Shown here: piece by piece, positions 1 to 6,879 of the stretch
Numbering within the stretch: position 1 is the first letter of the stretch
Layout: the number at the start of each line of letters is the position of its first letter
Notes under the pieces: model-generated
Databases searched by the model: none
Told to the model about the DNA's origin: nothing
What the model saw: the letters and a program-made list of their open reading frames with translations, nothing else
From: a bacterium
Lineage (GTDB): Bacteria > Chloroflexota > Dehalococcoidia > Tepidiformales > Tepidiformaceae
DNA length: 8,842 bases
Assembly (NCBI GenBank): GCA_945861295.1
Contig: CAMAUF010000065.1
Span: 1 to 8,842, forward strand
Direction: 5' to 3'
Translations under genes and position numbers: made by a program

Positions 1-1195
1 GCGGCACGGAGCTCTGGACGACGACCGACATCGTGGGCCCGATGAACCCCGAACCGAGGCCGAGAATGACCATGAAGACGGCGATGTGCCATGTCGGCTC
101 GCCCACCGAGAGTGTCGAGAGCAACGCGAGCGCGACCACGCTGAACGCCGACCCAACGATGATCTGGGCCTTGAAGCGTCCGGTGCGGGACACCAGTTGC
201 CCGCCGACGATGCTGGTGGCGAGCAGGCCAAGCATCTGGGGCGTCGCGACGAGGCCGGACGCTGTCGCCGAAGCGCCCAACGATGTCTGGATAAACGTCG
301 GCAGGTAGGTGATCGCGGCGAACATGCCGCCGCCCTGGAGCGTGACCATGATCAAGGCTTGGGAAAAGGCACGGTTGCGGAACACGCCCAAGGGGAAGAT
401 CGCCTGCGGGTGCCGCGTTTCCTGCCAGAGAAACAGCGCCGCGAACACGGCCCCGCCAACAAAGAGCCCGACCGTCTCCGGCGAGCCCCAGCCGTATTGC
501 GTATGTGACCAGACGAGCGCCAGGAGCACGGCAATCGTCGAGAGCGAGAGCAGCACGGCGCCGAGGAAGTCGATGCTGCCAAGCCTGCCGCCCTGGCGCG
601 CATATGGCAGGTTTCGCCAGATGAAGACGGTGGCGAGTGCGCCGACCGGGAGATTGATATAGAAGCACCAGCGCCAACCCGGGCCATCAGTCAGGAAGCC
701 GCCGATCGTGGGTCCGGTGAGGGACGCCAAGGTGAAGGCGCTAATGAAGTAGCCCATGTACTTCGCCCGTTCGAGCGGGGTGTAGATGTCGCCAAGGGTG
801 GCGAAGACGCAGCCAAAGAGGATGCCGCCCCCGATGCCCTGGACGCCGCGAGCAACGATAAGGGCCGGCATCGACGGGGCGAGCCCGCAGGCGGCTGACG
901 AGAGCACAAAGATCGCGATACCCGCGAGGATGAACGGCTTGCGCCCGAACATGTCGGAAAGCTTGCCGACGACCGGGACGACGACCGTCGAAGCGAGCAG
1001 GTAAACCGTGAACACCCAGGAGAGGAGCTCGAACCCACCGAGGTCGGCCAAGATGCGCGGTGTCGCTGTGGCCACGATCGAGCCGTCGAGCGCGCTGATG
1101 AACATCGTCAGCATCAGCGAGTTGAGAATGAGGAACTTTTGGCGCGGCGTCAGGGTTTCGCCGAGCACGCGGTGCTCGATGACAGTCTGGGACAT
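1..1195 (-). CDS. DHA2-type MFS multidrug exporter (14-TM), C-terminus cut by window edge
   Basis: This is an inner-membrane drug:proton antiporter of the EmrB/QacA (DHA2) branch of the major facilitator superfamily. The frame is open from ATG at 1195 to the left edge, giving 398 codons; the last helices are missing, as this family usually has about 470-530 residues. Visible family motifs are the acidic helix-1 motif LDGSIVATATPRI (Asp37), loop 2-3 motif A GKLSDMFGRK (77-86), motif B RGVQGIGGG (116-124), and the helix-5 motif GPTIGG (161-166) followed by WRWCFYIN, typical of 14-helix members. The readable end, VVVQSSVP, resembles the start of helix 13 in the family. The start is supported by AAAGAGG at 1200-1206. 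The gene diverges from another exporter at 1481, and a possible operator lies between them. The substrate cannot be told from sequence. Confidence 0.93.
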   Translation of the reverse strand, partial: MSQTVIEHRVLGETLTPRQKFLILNSLMLTMFISALDGSIVATATPRILADLGGFELLSWVFTVYLLASTVVVPVVGKLSDMFGRKPFILAGIAIFVLSSAACGLAPSMPALIVARGVQGIGGGILFGCVFATLGDIYTPLERAKYMGYFISAFTLASLTGPTIGGFLTDGPGWRWCFYINLPVGALATVFIWRNLPYARQGGRLGSIDFLGAVLLSLSTIAVLLALVWSHTQYGWGSPETVGLFVGGAVFAALFLWQETRHPQAIFPLGVFRNRAFSQALIMVTLQGGGMFAAITYLPTFIQTSLGASATASGLVATPQMLGLLATSIVGGQLVSRTGRFKAQIIVGSAFSVVALALLSTLSVGEPTWHIAVFMVILGLGSGFIGPTMSVVVQSSVP

Positions 1196-1199
1196 GGCG

Positions 1200-1206
1200 C
1201 CTCTTT
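1200..1206 (-). promoter_or_regulatory. Ribosome binding site of the DHA2 exporter
   Basis: On the minus strand AAAGAGG lies four bases before the ATG at 1195. It is slightly close but purine-rich, and it supports this start. Confidence 0.5.
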
Positions 1207-1257
1207 CAGGTCCCCAAAGGACACGCACGCTGGCCCGCGGCGGGGCGACCGGACAAG

Positions 1258-1274
1258 GTTAGCACATGCCTAAC
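1258..1274. promoter_or_regulatory. Inverted repeat GTTAG-N7-CTAAC, possible operator
   Basis: Two perfect 5-bp arms are separated by seven bases, about 60 bp upstream of the DHA2 exporter start and within the divergent gap. Exporters of this class are often controlled by MarR- or TetR-type repressors binding such dyads. No regulator gene is present in the window, so the role is inferred; a 5-bp dyad can also arise by chance. Confidence 0.3.
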
Positions 1275-1277
1275 TAT

Positions 1278-1307
1278 TTGCTGGCACTCGATCCGATCCG
1301 TTAACAT
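1278..1307 (+). promoter_or_regulatory. Weak sigma70-like promoter candidate for the plus-strand MFS gene
   Basis: TTGCTG at 1278-1283 and TAACAT at 1302-1307 are 18 bp apart and resemble -35 and -10 boxes with several mismatches. The stretch is the most AT-rich part of the divergent gap. Support is position and partial consensus only. Confidence 0.2.
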
Positions 1308-1480
1308 CAATGTGGTCGCTGCCTTGAAGGCTGGCCGCCCGGAGATACGCCATTCGCTTCCCACACGTCATCGCCGGGCCTGGCTCGGCGAGAGCCATCG
1401 AGACGCCGGCCCGCGAGTCCGGCGCGTCGGCGCTCGCGAACGCGCAGTTCCGCCTCCTCTTTCTCGGGAACATCACGACG

Positions 1481-2656
1481 ATGCTCGGCTTCGGCATGAT
1501 GCACATCGTCCAGGGCGTCCTTTCCTTCGAACTGACGGGGAAGAACAGCTCGGTCGGCTTCGTCGCGATGGGCTGGGGCCTGCCGATGCTGCTGCTCGGG
1601 CCTATCGGCGGCACGCTGAGCGACCGATTCTCGAAACGCCTGCTGCTCATGTTTGGCCAGGCAGCGGTGGGGACGACCTTCGCCGCCATCGGGGTGCTCT
1701 TCATCCTCGACATGCTGAATATCTGGACGCTGTTCGCGCTGACGGGCGTCATGGGCATCTTGTTCGCCGCCCTCATGCCAGCGCGCCAGGCGTGGGTGGG
1801 CGACCTGCTGGAAGGGCCGGCCCTAGCGAACGGCATCGCCCTGCAGCAACTGATGATGAACGCGACCCGGATCGTCGGGCCGTTCGCCGCCAGCGGCCTG
1901 ATCGCCTGGGCGTTGACGGGTATCGGCGGCGCCTACCTCGGGATGTCGAGCCTCTTCTTCAGCTCGTTCGCCGTCCTCTTCTTCATGCAGCCAACGAAGC
2001 CGCGGTTCCGGGCGCAGCGGACTTCCATCGCCGCCGACCTCAAGGTGGGATTGCGCTACACATGGGACGCCAAGGAAGTCCGGCTGATGATGTTGATGTT
2101 CGCGGGCGTCGTGATGACCGCGTTCACCTACCAACTCTTGATGCCCGGCTTTCTCGAAAACGAACTGGGCCAGCCCTCGAAGCGGGTCGGCTTCATCTTC
2201 GGCGCCTCGGCCGTTGGCGGGATCATCCTGACCCTCTTCCTGACCCGGAACGGACTCAGCAAGGACGCGAGCAAGCTGATGTTCGGCTGCGGCGCGGCCT
2301 CTGGCGTCTGCCTCATCCTCTTGGCGTTGGCGCCGAACTTCGCGCTTGCGCTCGTCGCCGCGGCGCTGCTCGGCGCGGCATCGAGCGGGTTCCAAATGTG
2401 CAACCAAGTGTTGTTGATGCAGAAGACGGACCCCGCCTTCTTCGGCCGCGTGATGTCGCTGACGATGACGGCCTTTGGCCTGCAGATGGTCGTCGGCTTC
2501 CCTGCGGGCGCCGTCGCGGACGCGGTCGGCGAACGCCCCACGATGGTGGTGCTGGGGCTGGCCTGTCTGACGGTCGTGGCCATCGGGCGCTTCGCCTCGC
2601 GGACGATGCGTGCCGAAAGCCGTGCCGCGGGCGCTCTGGCGGCGGTGCGGCGTTAG
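1481..2656 (+). CDS. 12-TM MFS transporter (EntS/MFS_3-like); true N-terminus lies upstream of 1481
   Basis: This is a membrane-embedded major facilitator, most like the enterobactin-exporter/MFS_3 group of efflux proteins. From ATG 1481 it has 391 residues, with motif A GGTLSDRFSKR at 43-53 and the family-typical stretch PARQAWVGDLL followed by ALANGIALQQ. Many hydrophobic helices follow and the C-terminus is basic. The coding frame clearly continues upstream: ALANAQFRLLFLGNITT directly precedes ATG 1481 and matches the usual start of helix 1 (consensus roughly N-x-x-FRLL-x-x-G). Starting at 1481 would cut helix 1 in half. The frame is open back to a TGA at 1325-1327, but no in-frame ATG, GTG or TTG lies between; only CTG 1331, ATT 1352, ATC 1370 and ATC 1397 occur. 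The start is therefore uncertain: a rare start codon, a sequencing error, or a damaged 5' end. The gene converges with the SDR at 2675. Confidence 0.85.
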   Translation: MLGFGMMHIVQGVLSFELTGKNSSVGFVAMGWGLPMLLLGPIGGTLSDRFSKRLLLMFGQAAVGTTFAAIGVLFILDMLNIWTLFALTGVMGILFAALMPARQAWVGDLLEGPALANGIALQQLMMNATRIVGPFAASGLIAWALTGIGGAYLGMSSLFFSSFAVLFFMQPTKPRFRAQRTSIAADLKVGLRYTWDAKEVRLMMLMFAGVVMTAFTYQLLMPGFLENELGQPSKRVGFIFGASAVGGIILTLFLTRNGLSKDASKLMFGCGAASGVCLILLALAPNFALALVAAALLGAASSGFQMCNQVLLMQKTDPAFFGRVMSLTMTAFGLQMVVGFPAGAVADAVGERPTMVVLGLACLTVVAIGRFASRTMRAESRAAGALAAVRR

Positions 2657-2676
2657 GGCCGACCGAGGCCGTCTTT
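2657..2676 (+). terminator. Weak terminator-like hairpin between convergent genes
   Basis: GGCC at 2657-2660 and GGCC at 2667-2670 can pair around a six-base loop, followed by GTCTTT. The stem is only 4 bp and the T-tract is short. It lies in the 18-bp gap where the exporter and the SDR genes meet, which is the main argument for it. Confidence 0.25.
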
Positions 2677-3517
2677 AAACCCTGTAGAGGTCGATCGGGC
2701 GGTGCTCGTGACGCCAGGGCGCCCACTTGCGCCACGGTGTGCCCGCCAAGTAGCCGCCATCGACCGCGATCGCCTGGCCCGTGACCCACTCCGCGTCATC
2801 GCTCGCGAGAAACAGCGCCATTTTTGCGATGTCCGCGCCTTCGCCGCTACGGGCGAGCGGCTGATTGTCGGCGTTCCGTTCCTTTAATCGTTCGACGGCG
2901 ACCGCGGAACGCTCGGCGCCCGCCGTCGAGATCGGGCGGCCGGCGGCGAGCGGCGTCGCGATATAGCCCGGGCAGACCGCGTTGACGCGGACGTTGTGCT
3001 CGGCGAGTTCGAGCGCCGCAGTCTTCGTCATCATCACGACGCCGGCCTTGGCGACGCTATAGATGTGCGAGCCGACGCCCGCCTCGAAGGCGCAGATGCT
3101 GGCCGTGCTGATGATGCTGCCGCTGCCCTGCGCCTTCATCAGCGGCGAGGCGTGCTTAATCCCGAGGAAGACGCTCTTGAGCAGGACATCCATCGTCATA
3201 TCGTACTCGTCGACGCCGATCTCCTCGAAGGCGCCGGTCGCGCCGCCGAAGCCGGCGTTGTTATAAAGGATGTCGAGCCGGCCCCAGCGGTCGACGGCGT
3301 GCTGGATGGCGCCTTTGACATCCGCCTCCTTGGCGACGTTGCACGCGATGGTCGACGCGTTCGCGCCCAACTCGGCGGCCAGTTCCGCGGCGACGCCTTC
3401 CTGGAGGTCGGCGATGACGACGCGCGCCCCTTCAGCGACGAACAACCGCACCGTCGCCGCGCCGATCCCGCTGGCGCCGCCCGTGATGACCGCCGTTTTC
3501 CCGTCGAGCCTACCCAT
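2675..3517 (-). CDS. Classical SDR-family oxidoreductase, probably NAD(H)-dependent
   Basis: This cytosolic NAD(P)-dependent alcohol/ketone oxidoreductase has a classical Rossmann fold and 280 residues. Visible elements are the cofactor motif TGGASGIG (12-19), NNAG (86-89), the catalytic Ser140-Tyr153-Lys157 triad with standard 13 and 4 spacings, and CPGYIATP (182-189) after strand 6. Asp37 at the end of strand 2 (VVIAD) is the usual mark of NAD(H) over NADP(H) preference. The C-terminus after VDGGYLAG carries about 20 extra residues rich in Trp, Arg and His, unlike the short tail usual in the family. The ATG at 3517 is chosen because AGGAGG sits five bases upstream; the open frame runs farther upstream but without homology. 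It diverges from the crotonase-fold gene by 127 bp, suggesting shared control and linked acyl-CoA or hydroxyacid metabolism. The substrate is unknown. Confidence 0.93.
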   Translation of the reverse strand: MGRLDGKTAVITGGASGIGAATVRLFVAEGARVVIADLQEGVAAELAAELGANASTIACNVAKEADVKGAIQHAVDRWGRLDILYNNAGFGGATGAFEEIGVDEYDMTMDVLLKSVFLGIKHASPLMKAQGSGSIISTASICAFEAGVGSHIYSVAKAGVVMMTKTAALELAEHNVRVNAVCPGYIATPLAAGRPISTAGAERSAVAVERLKERNADNQPLARSGEGADIAKMALFLASDDAEWVTGQAIAVDGGYLAGTPWRKWAPWRHEHRPIDLYRV

Positions 3518-3522
3518 GCTGT

Positions 3523-3528
3523 CCTCCT
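3523..3528 (-). promoter_or_regulatory. Ribosome binding site fixing the SDR start
   Basis: A perfect AGGAGG (minus strand), five bases before the ATG at 3517, decides this start over more upstream in-frame ATGs. Confidence 0.8.
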
Positions 3529-3634
3529 CGCCGCGGGCCTGGGGCGCCGCGCGCACGCGTACGCTACCACGACGGGCCGATCGCTTGCGGGCCATGCTGG
3601 TGGATGACACACTCGCGGCAACTGAATTATTTCC

Positions 3635-3639
3635 GGAGG
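3635..3639 (+). promoter_or_regulatory. Ribosome binding site fixing a GTG start for the crotonase-fold gene
   Basis: GGAGG lies five bases before GTG 3645. An in-frame ATG at 3594 would add 17 residues with no family resemblance and has no comparable site, so the GTG is preferred. Confidence 0.75.
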
Positions 3640-3644
3640 CCGCC

Positions 3645-4448
3645 GTGACGTACGCATCCTCGACCGAAGAACTCCTCGTCTCTCTCGACGAGGGCATCCT
3701 GACGCTGACCCTCAACCGCCCCGACCGCATGAACGCGATCAATGGGCCGATGCTGGGCGAACTTTCACGCGTGCTTCAGCAGGCGAACATCGACCCGGAG
3801 ATCCGGGTCGTGATCATGACCGGAGCGGGGCGCGGTTTCTGCAGCGGGCTCGACCTCAAGCAGCAGACCGAGGGCAACGGCGCCGCCGTTGGGCGTCGCG
3901 GGTATCAACTCTTCGACCTCCACAACTCGCCGCCGGTCGTCATCAACCGGATGGACAAGCCGATGATCTGCGCGCTCAACGGCGCCGCCGCCGGCTACGG
4001 GATGGACATGGCGCTGGGCTGCGACATCCGCATCGCCAGCGAGAACGCCAAGATGGGCGCCGTCTTCGCCAAGCGCGGCGTGCTGCCCGAATCCGGCGGC
4101 TGCTGGTACCTCCCGCGGCTGCTCGGTTGGGCTCGCGCCGCCGAAGTCGCGTTCATGGGCGACGTCCTCGACGCCAAGAAGTCGCTCGAACTCGGGCTCG
4201 TCAACAAGGTCGTACCGCACGACGACTTGATGCCTGAAACGATGCGCTGGGCGCGCCAGATCGCCAAGAACGCGCCCCTCAGCGTCCAATCGACCAAGCG
4301 CATGATGCGTCTGGGGATGGACGAGCCATTCGAGGCGGCCGTCGACCACATCTACCTACAGCTCCTGCCGCTCTTCGGCTCGGACGACTTCAAGGAGGGC
4401 CTCGCCGCCTTCGCCGAACGCCGCGAGCCCTCGTTCAAGGGGCGATAG
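3645..4448 (+). CDS. Enoyl-CoA hydratase/isomerase (crotonase) family protein, isomerase-like active site
   Basis: This 267-residue crotonase-superfamily enzyme acts on acyl-CoA thioesters in the cytosol; 255-270 is the usual length. The first oxyanion-hole segment is GAGRGFCSGLDL (60-71) and the second is ALNGAAAGYGMDMALGCD (110-127). Aligned by eye with rat mitochondrial enoyl-CoA hydratase, catalytic Glu144 falls on Asp121 and Glu164 on Phe141. An acidic residue appears instead at Glu149 in RGVLPESGGCWYLPRLLG (144-161). That arrangement resembles the PaaG / delta3-delta2-enoyl-CoA isomerase type, where the acid sits in a P-D/E-x-G-G motif. A double-bond isomerase, or another crotonase reaction, is therefore more likely than classical hydration; this is inference from motif position. 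The C-terminal EGLAAFAERREPSFKGR is typical of the family. The gene diverges from the NAD-type SDR and is followed by a strong hairpin at 4477. Confidence 0.92.
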   Translation: MTYASSTEELLVSLDEGILTLTLNRPDRMNAINGPMLGELSRVLQQANIDPEIRVVIMTGAGRGFCSGLDLKQQTEGNGAAVGRRGYQLFDLHNSPPVVINRMDKPMICALNGAAAGYGMDMALGCDIRIASENAKMGAVFAKRGVLPESGGCWYLPRLLGWARAAEVAFMGDVLDAKKSLELGLVNKVVPHDDLMPETMRWARQIAKNAPLSVQSTKRMMRLGMDEPFEAAVDHIYLQLLPLFGSDDFKEGLAAFAERREPSFKGR

Positions 4449-4476
4449 TTCCGCGCCCATCTCACTACGCAATTGC

Positions 4477-4501
4477 ACAGAGCGCCCAGTGGGCGCTCTG
4501 T
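4477..4501 (+). terminator. Perfect 11-bp stem, 3-nt loop hairpin after the crotonase-fold gene
   Basis: ACAGAGCGCCC (4477-4487) and GGGCGCTCTGT (4491-4501) pair perfectly around AGT. It lies 28 bp after the crotonase stop and 31 bp after the minus-strand gene ending at 4533, so it can serve both converging units. The tail CCTTCCCC is pyrimidine-rich but lacks a true T-run, so it may stabilise the 3' end or work with another factor rather than be a textbook intrinsic terminator. Confidence 0.65.
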
Positions 4502-4532
4502 CCTTCCCCGAGAACCTCGGACTCAGGTGGCC

Positions 4533-4841
4533 CTATCCTTTCGCCGCAGCGCGGACCTCCGGCAGTTGCTCCGGCAGTTCGCTCACCGGGCGCGTCGCGG
4601 GCGCGATCGTGATGTCGAAGAGGTCGTCCCAGGCGGCGAGATAGTAGTCGCCGGGGCCTTCGTCGTCCGCCTCCCAGATCACCACGACCTGCGGCTGGTC
4701 CGGCGGCGCGTTCACCCAGAACTCGCCCACAAGCGTTGCCTGATGAGGATGCTGGAACGTCTTTCGGCGTTCGAACGCGGAGAGGCCGGCCATGATGCTC
4801 GACCCCAGCTTGAACTTGAAATAGGCGACGTAGAGCGCCAT
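4533..4841 (-). CDS. Small DUF3303-like (dimeric alpha/beta-barrel type) protein
   Basis: This soluble 102-residue protein has no signal peptide or membrane segment. The pattern of an N-terminal beta strand (LYVAYFKFK), a central GEFWVNAPPDQPQVVVIWEADD strand pair and the ending YLAAWDDLFDITIAPA resembles DUF3303 and related small dimeric alpha/beta-barrel proteins, which typically end with W-x-D-x-x-D-x-x-x-x-P. No catalytic residues can be named and the function is unknown. The start ATG 4841 has AGGAGG five bases upstream, and that site overlaps the stop codon of the CoA-transferase gene, so the two are almost certainly one transcript and probably translationally coupled. This context suggests a helper or accessory role in the same acyl-CoA process, but that is inference. 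Confidence 0.85.
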   Translation of the reverse strand: MALYVAYFKFKLGSSIMAGLSAFERRKTFQHPHQATLVGEFWVNAPPDQPQVVVIWEADDEGPGDYYLAAWDDLFDITIAPATRPVSELPEQLPEVRAAAKG

Positions 4842-4846
4842 GGCAG

Positions 4847-4852
4847 CCTCCT
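4847..4852 (-). promoter_or_regulatory. Ribosome binding site overlapping the upstream stop codon
   Basis: The minus strand reads TAGGAGG, where TAG (4853-4851) stops the CoA-transferase and AGGAGG serves the small downstream gene. Ribosomes finishing the first gene stand on the start site of the second, a classic coupling layout. Confidence 0.8.
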
Positions 4853-6041
4853 AAATCGCCCCGGCTTCGCGGAAACGCTCGATGTCGGCCCAGCTATAGC
4901 CGACTTCAAGCAGGACCTCCTCCGTATGCTGGCCGAGTTCCGGGCCGAGCAGTCCGGGCTGAGCTGGCGTGAGGCTGAGCGCGACCGGGTTGCCGATCTG
5001 CGCCAGTTCGCCCCAGACGGGGTGGTCGATGCGCCGTAAGTAGCCGTTGGCGTACGCCTGCTCGTAGCGCGACAGCGCGGCGTAATCGTTGACCGGCGCG
5101 AAGCGCAGGTCCTCCGCCGCCAACCGCTCGCACCACTCCGCCGTCGGCCGCTCCCGGAAGATCGGTTCGAGGATAGCGAAGACGGCGGGCAAATTCGCCA
5201 AGATCGTCCCGGACGCCGCCAGCAAGGGCTCGTCGAAGAGCTCCGGGTGGCCGAGCGCGCGCAGGAAGCCCGGCCGCTCTGGTTCGGCCACGCCCGCCAT
5301 CACGAGGTGGCCGTCGGCTGTCGCGAAGACGCGGTAGATGGCTTGGAGGAAGGCGTGGCCGCGGTTCGCGCGCTCCGATGTGCGGGCGCCCATCAACATG
5401 TACGAAATCTCGGAGGCCTGCTGCCAGATCTGGCCGCCGAGGAGCGAGGCATCGACGCGTTGGCCCTCGCCGGTGCGCTGACGGTGAAACAAGGCGGCGA
5501 GGATGCCCATGCAGAGCGTCATGCCGCCGGCGCTGTCGGCGATCACAGCCCCGGCCGGCGTCGGGAACTCGCCCGTCTGGCCGGTCGTCGAAATCAGCCC
5601 GCCCACGGCCTGGCCCGCGAGGTCGACGCCTTTGCGCCAGGCGTCGGGGCCTTCCGGGCCAAAGGCTGAGGCGGTCGCGTAAATGACCCCCGGGTTGCGG
5701 GCGCGGCAGGCCTCGTACCCGAGGCCCAGCTTCTCCATCACGCCGGGCACGAAGGCGCTGACGACAACGTCGGCGCCTTCAATCAGCTTGAGCGCCACCT
5801 CGCGGCCGGCGTCGGTTGTCATGTCCAGCCCCACCGAGCGTTTGCCGCGGTTGCAGGCGTAGAAGTAGGCGCTACGACGGTCATCGGGCGCGATCGGGAT
5901 CAGGCGTGCCGGGTCGCCATAGTCGCGGCGTTCGACCTTGACCACGTCGGCGCCGAGATCGGCGAGCATGACGGCGCACTGCGGCCCCTGGACGACGATG
6001 GAGAAATCGATGATGCGCAGACCTTGGAGCGGACCGGCCAT
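4851..6041 (-). CDS. Family III CoA-transferase (CaiB/BaiF/formyl-CoA transferase family)
   Basis: This cytosolic enzyme moves coenzyme A between carboxylic acids (an acyl-CoA donor and a free acid), using an aspartyl intermediate. At 396 residues it has the family's usual length. It begins with LQGLRIIDFS, followed by GPQCAVMLADLGADVVKVER (19-38), GDPAR (42-46), NRGKRSVGLDM (64-74) and GVDLAGQAVGGLISTTG (138-154). Asp169 in AVIADSAGG falls at the same number as the catalytic Asp169 of formyl-CoA transferase, and GILAALFHRQRTGEGQRVDASLL (179-200) is a strong family signature. ATG 6041 is chosen because the protein then starts just before the conserved core; no clear ribosome binding site is seen, and upstream in-frame sequence is not family-like. 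It leads a two-gene operon with the small protein at 4533-4841. Substrate specificity (succinate, oxalate, carnitine, bile acid and others) cannot be assigned. Confidence 0.94.
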   Translation of the reverse strand: MAGPLQGLRIIDFSIVVQGPQCAVMLADLGADVVKVERRDYGDPARLIPIAPDDRRSAYFYACNRGKRSVGLDMTTDAGREVALKLIEGADVVVSAFVPGVMEKLGLGYEACRARNPGVIYATASAFGPEGPDAWRKGVDLAGQAVGGLISTTGQTGEFPTPAGAVIADSAGGMTLCMGILAALFHRQRTGEGQRVDASLLGGQIWQQASEISYMLMGARTSERANRGHAFLQAIYRVFATADGHLVMAGVAEPERPGFLRALGHPELFDEPLLAASGTILANLPAVFAILEPIFRERPTAEWCERLAAEDLRFAPVNDYAALSRYEQAYANGYLRRIDHPVWGELAQIGNPVALSLTPAQPGLLGPELGQHTEEVLLEVGYSWADIERFREAGAI

Positions 6042-6086
6042 AGGGGCGCATTGTAGGACGAAGGGCGCGGCGGGACGAATGGGCCT

Positions 6087-6107
6087 GGAACTCGGAACTC
6101 GGAACTC
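6087..6107. repeat. Three tandem copies of GGAACTC
   Basis: A perfect 7-bp unit is repeated three times in the 134-bp gap between the divergent CoA-transferase and the duplicated-domain gene. It may be slippage-prone and could alter promoter spacing or bind a regulator as spaced direct repeats. Neither role is shown by the sequence. Confidence 0.8.
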
Positions 6108-6165
6108 GCGACAATGGTAGACTGGCTCCGCCGCCGCCCGCGAGCTTACCTTGGGGCGGTCGGCT

Positions 6166-6170
6166 GGGAG
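6166..6170 (+). promoter_or_regulatory. Ribosome binding site selecting ATG 6176
   Basis: GGGAG lies five bases before ATG 6176. The GTG at 6170 in the same frame overlaps this site and is therefore unlikely to be the start. Confidence 0.65.
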
Positions 6171-6175
6171 TGGCC

Positions 6176-6829
6176 ATGTATCGCCGGAACTTTTCGGGCA
6201 TCGTCGCGCAGGGCAAAACCGCGACCTTCCTCGCCGCAATGCGGGACGCGCGCGAGCACCAGTCCGAACGCGGCATCCGCGCCAGGACGACGATCTGGGG
6301 CTCGATGACGGGCCAGACGAACAGCGTCCTCATCGCCAGCGACTTCGATACCCTCGATGAACTGGAGAAGTTCCAGGACCTGGCCGCCGAGGACGCGACC
6401 TTCGCGACGGTTCGGCGCGCCGTGCGGGAGCAGATGGTTTATCACTCGGCGCAGGTTTCGATCCATCGGCTGGCCTACCACTCCGAAGGGCTGATGTCGA
6501 GCGAAGAGGCGACGGCGCCGCGCAAGTTCATGCGCGTGCTCAGCGGCGAAGTCCAGGCCGGGCACAGCCGCGATTTCGTGCTCTCGGTCTCGCAGGCGCT
6601 GGACTACCAGAAGCAGCGCGGGATTGACGCGCAGACGAGCGTCTGGGCGTCGGTAACCGGGCAAACCAGCGGTGTCTCGATCATCGGCGAGTTCGATTCG
6701 TTGGCGGAACTGGAGCGCTTCGACGAGCTCGCGAGCCAAGACACGGAGTTCGGACGCCTCCGTGCCGGCACCCGCGCCAACATGGTCTTCCTCACGAGCC
6801 AGGTGCAGCTGCTGCGCAACTTGCTGTAG
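6176..6829 (+). CDS. Protein of two tandem copies of one ~100-residue domain (probable alpha/beta-barrel dimer fold)
   Basis: This soluble 217-residue protein has no signal peptide or helix-rich membrane part. It is an internal duplication: residues 2-101 and 118-217 align without gaps, by my hand count about 39 identities in 100, and are joined by a 16-residue acidic/Ser linker. Shared landmarks are W-x-S-x-T-G-Q-T (41-48 and 157-164), F-D-x-L-x-E-L-E-x-F (57-66 and 173-182) and M-V-x-x-x-x-Q-V (87-94 and 203-210). The helix-strand order and length resemble small dimeric alpha/beta-barrel families such as NIPSNAP-like proteins, where a fused pair would form an intramolecular dimer; this is a guess from pattern. 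No catalytic residue can be named. It diverges from the CoA-transferase operon, which also encodes a probable small alpha/beta-barrel protein. Confidence 0.88.
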   Translation: MYRRNFSGIVAQGKTATFLAAMRDAREHQSERGIRARTTIWGSMTGQTNSVLIASDFDTLDELEKFQDLAAEDATFATVRRAVREQMVYHSAQVSIHRLAYHSEGLMSSEEATAPRKFMRVLSGEVQAGHSRDFVLSVSQALDYQKQRGIDAQTSVWASVTGQTSGVSIIGEFDSLAELERFDELASQDTEFGRLRAGTRANMVFLTSQVQLLRNLL

Positions 6830-6865
6830 GGCGGGTGGTTTCCCGGAACCAAGTCGCACCGAGCC

Positions 6866-6879
6866 GGCCGGACGCGGCC
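6866..6879 (+). terminator. Short GC hairpin between convergent genes
   Basis: GGCCG (6866-6870) pairs with CGGCC (6875-6879) around GACG in the 50-bp gap between the duplicated-domain gene and the TfoX-like gene, directly next to the latter's stop. There is no T-run. Its location is the main support. Confidence 0.3.

Noticed and set aside
1312..2784. A 490-codon open frame starting at GTG 1312, overlapping the plus-strand MFS gene
   Set aside because: Its product is Arg/Gly/Pro-rich without any family pattern, while the overlapping frame gives a clear MFS protein; it is a GC-driven shadow frame.
3594..3644. Upstream ATG 3594 as the start of the crotonase-fold gene
   Set aside because: The strong GGAGG sits five bases before GTG 3645 and the extra 17 residues are not family-like.
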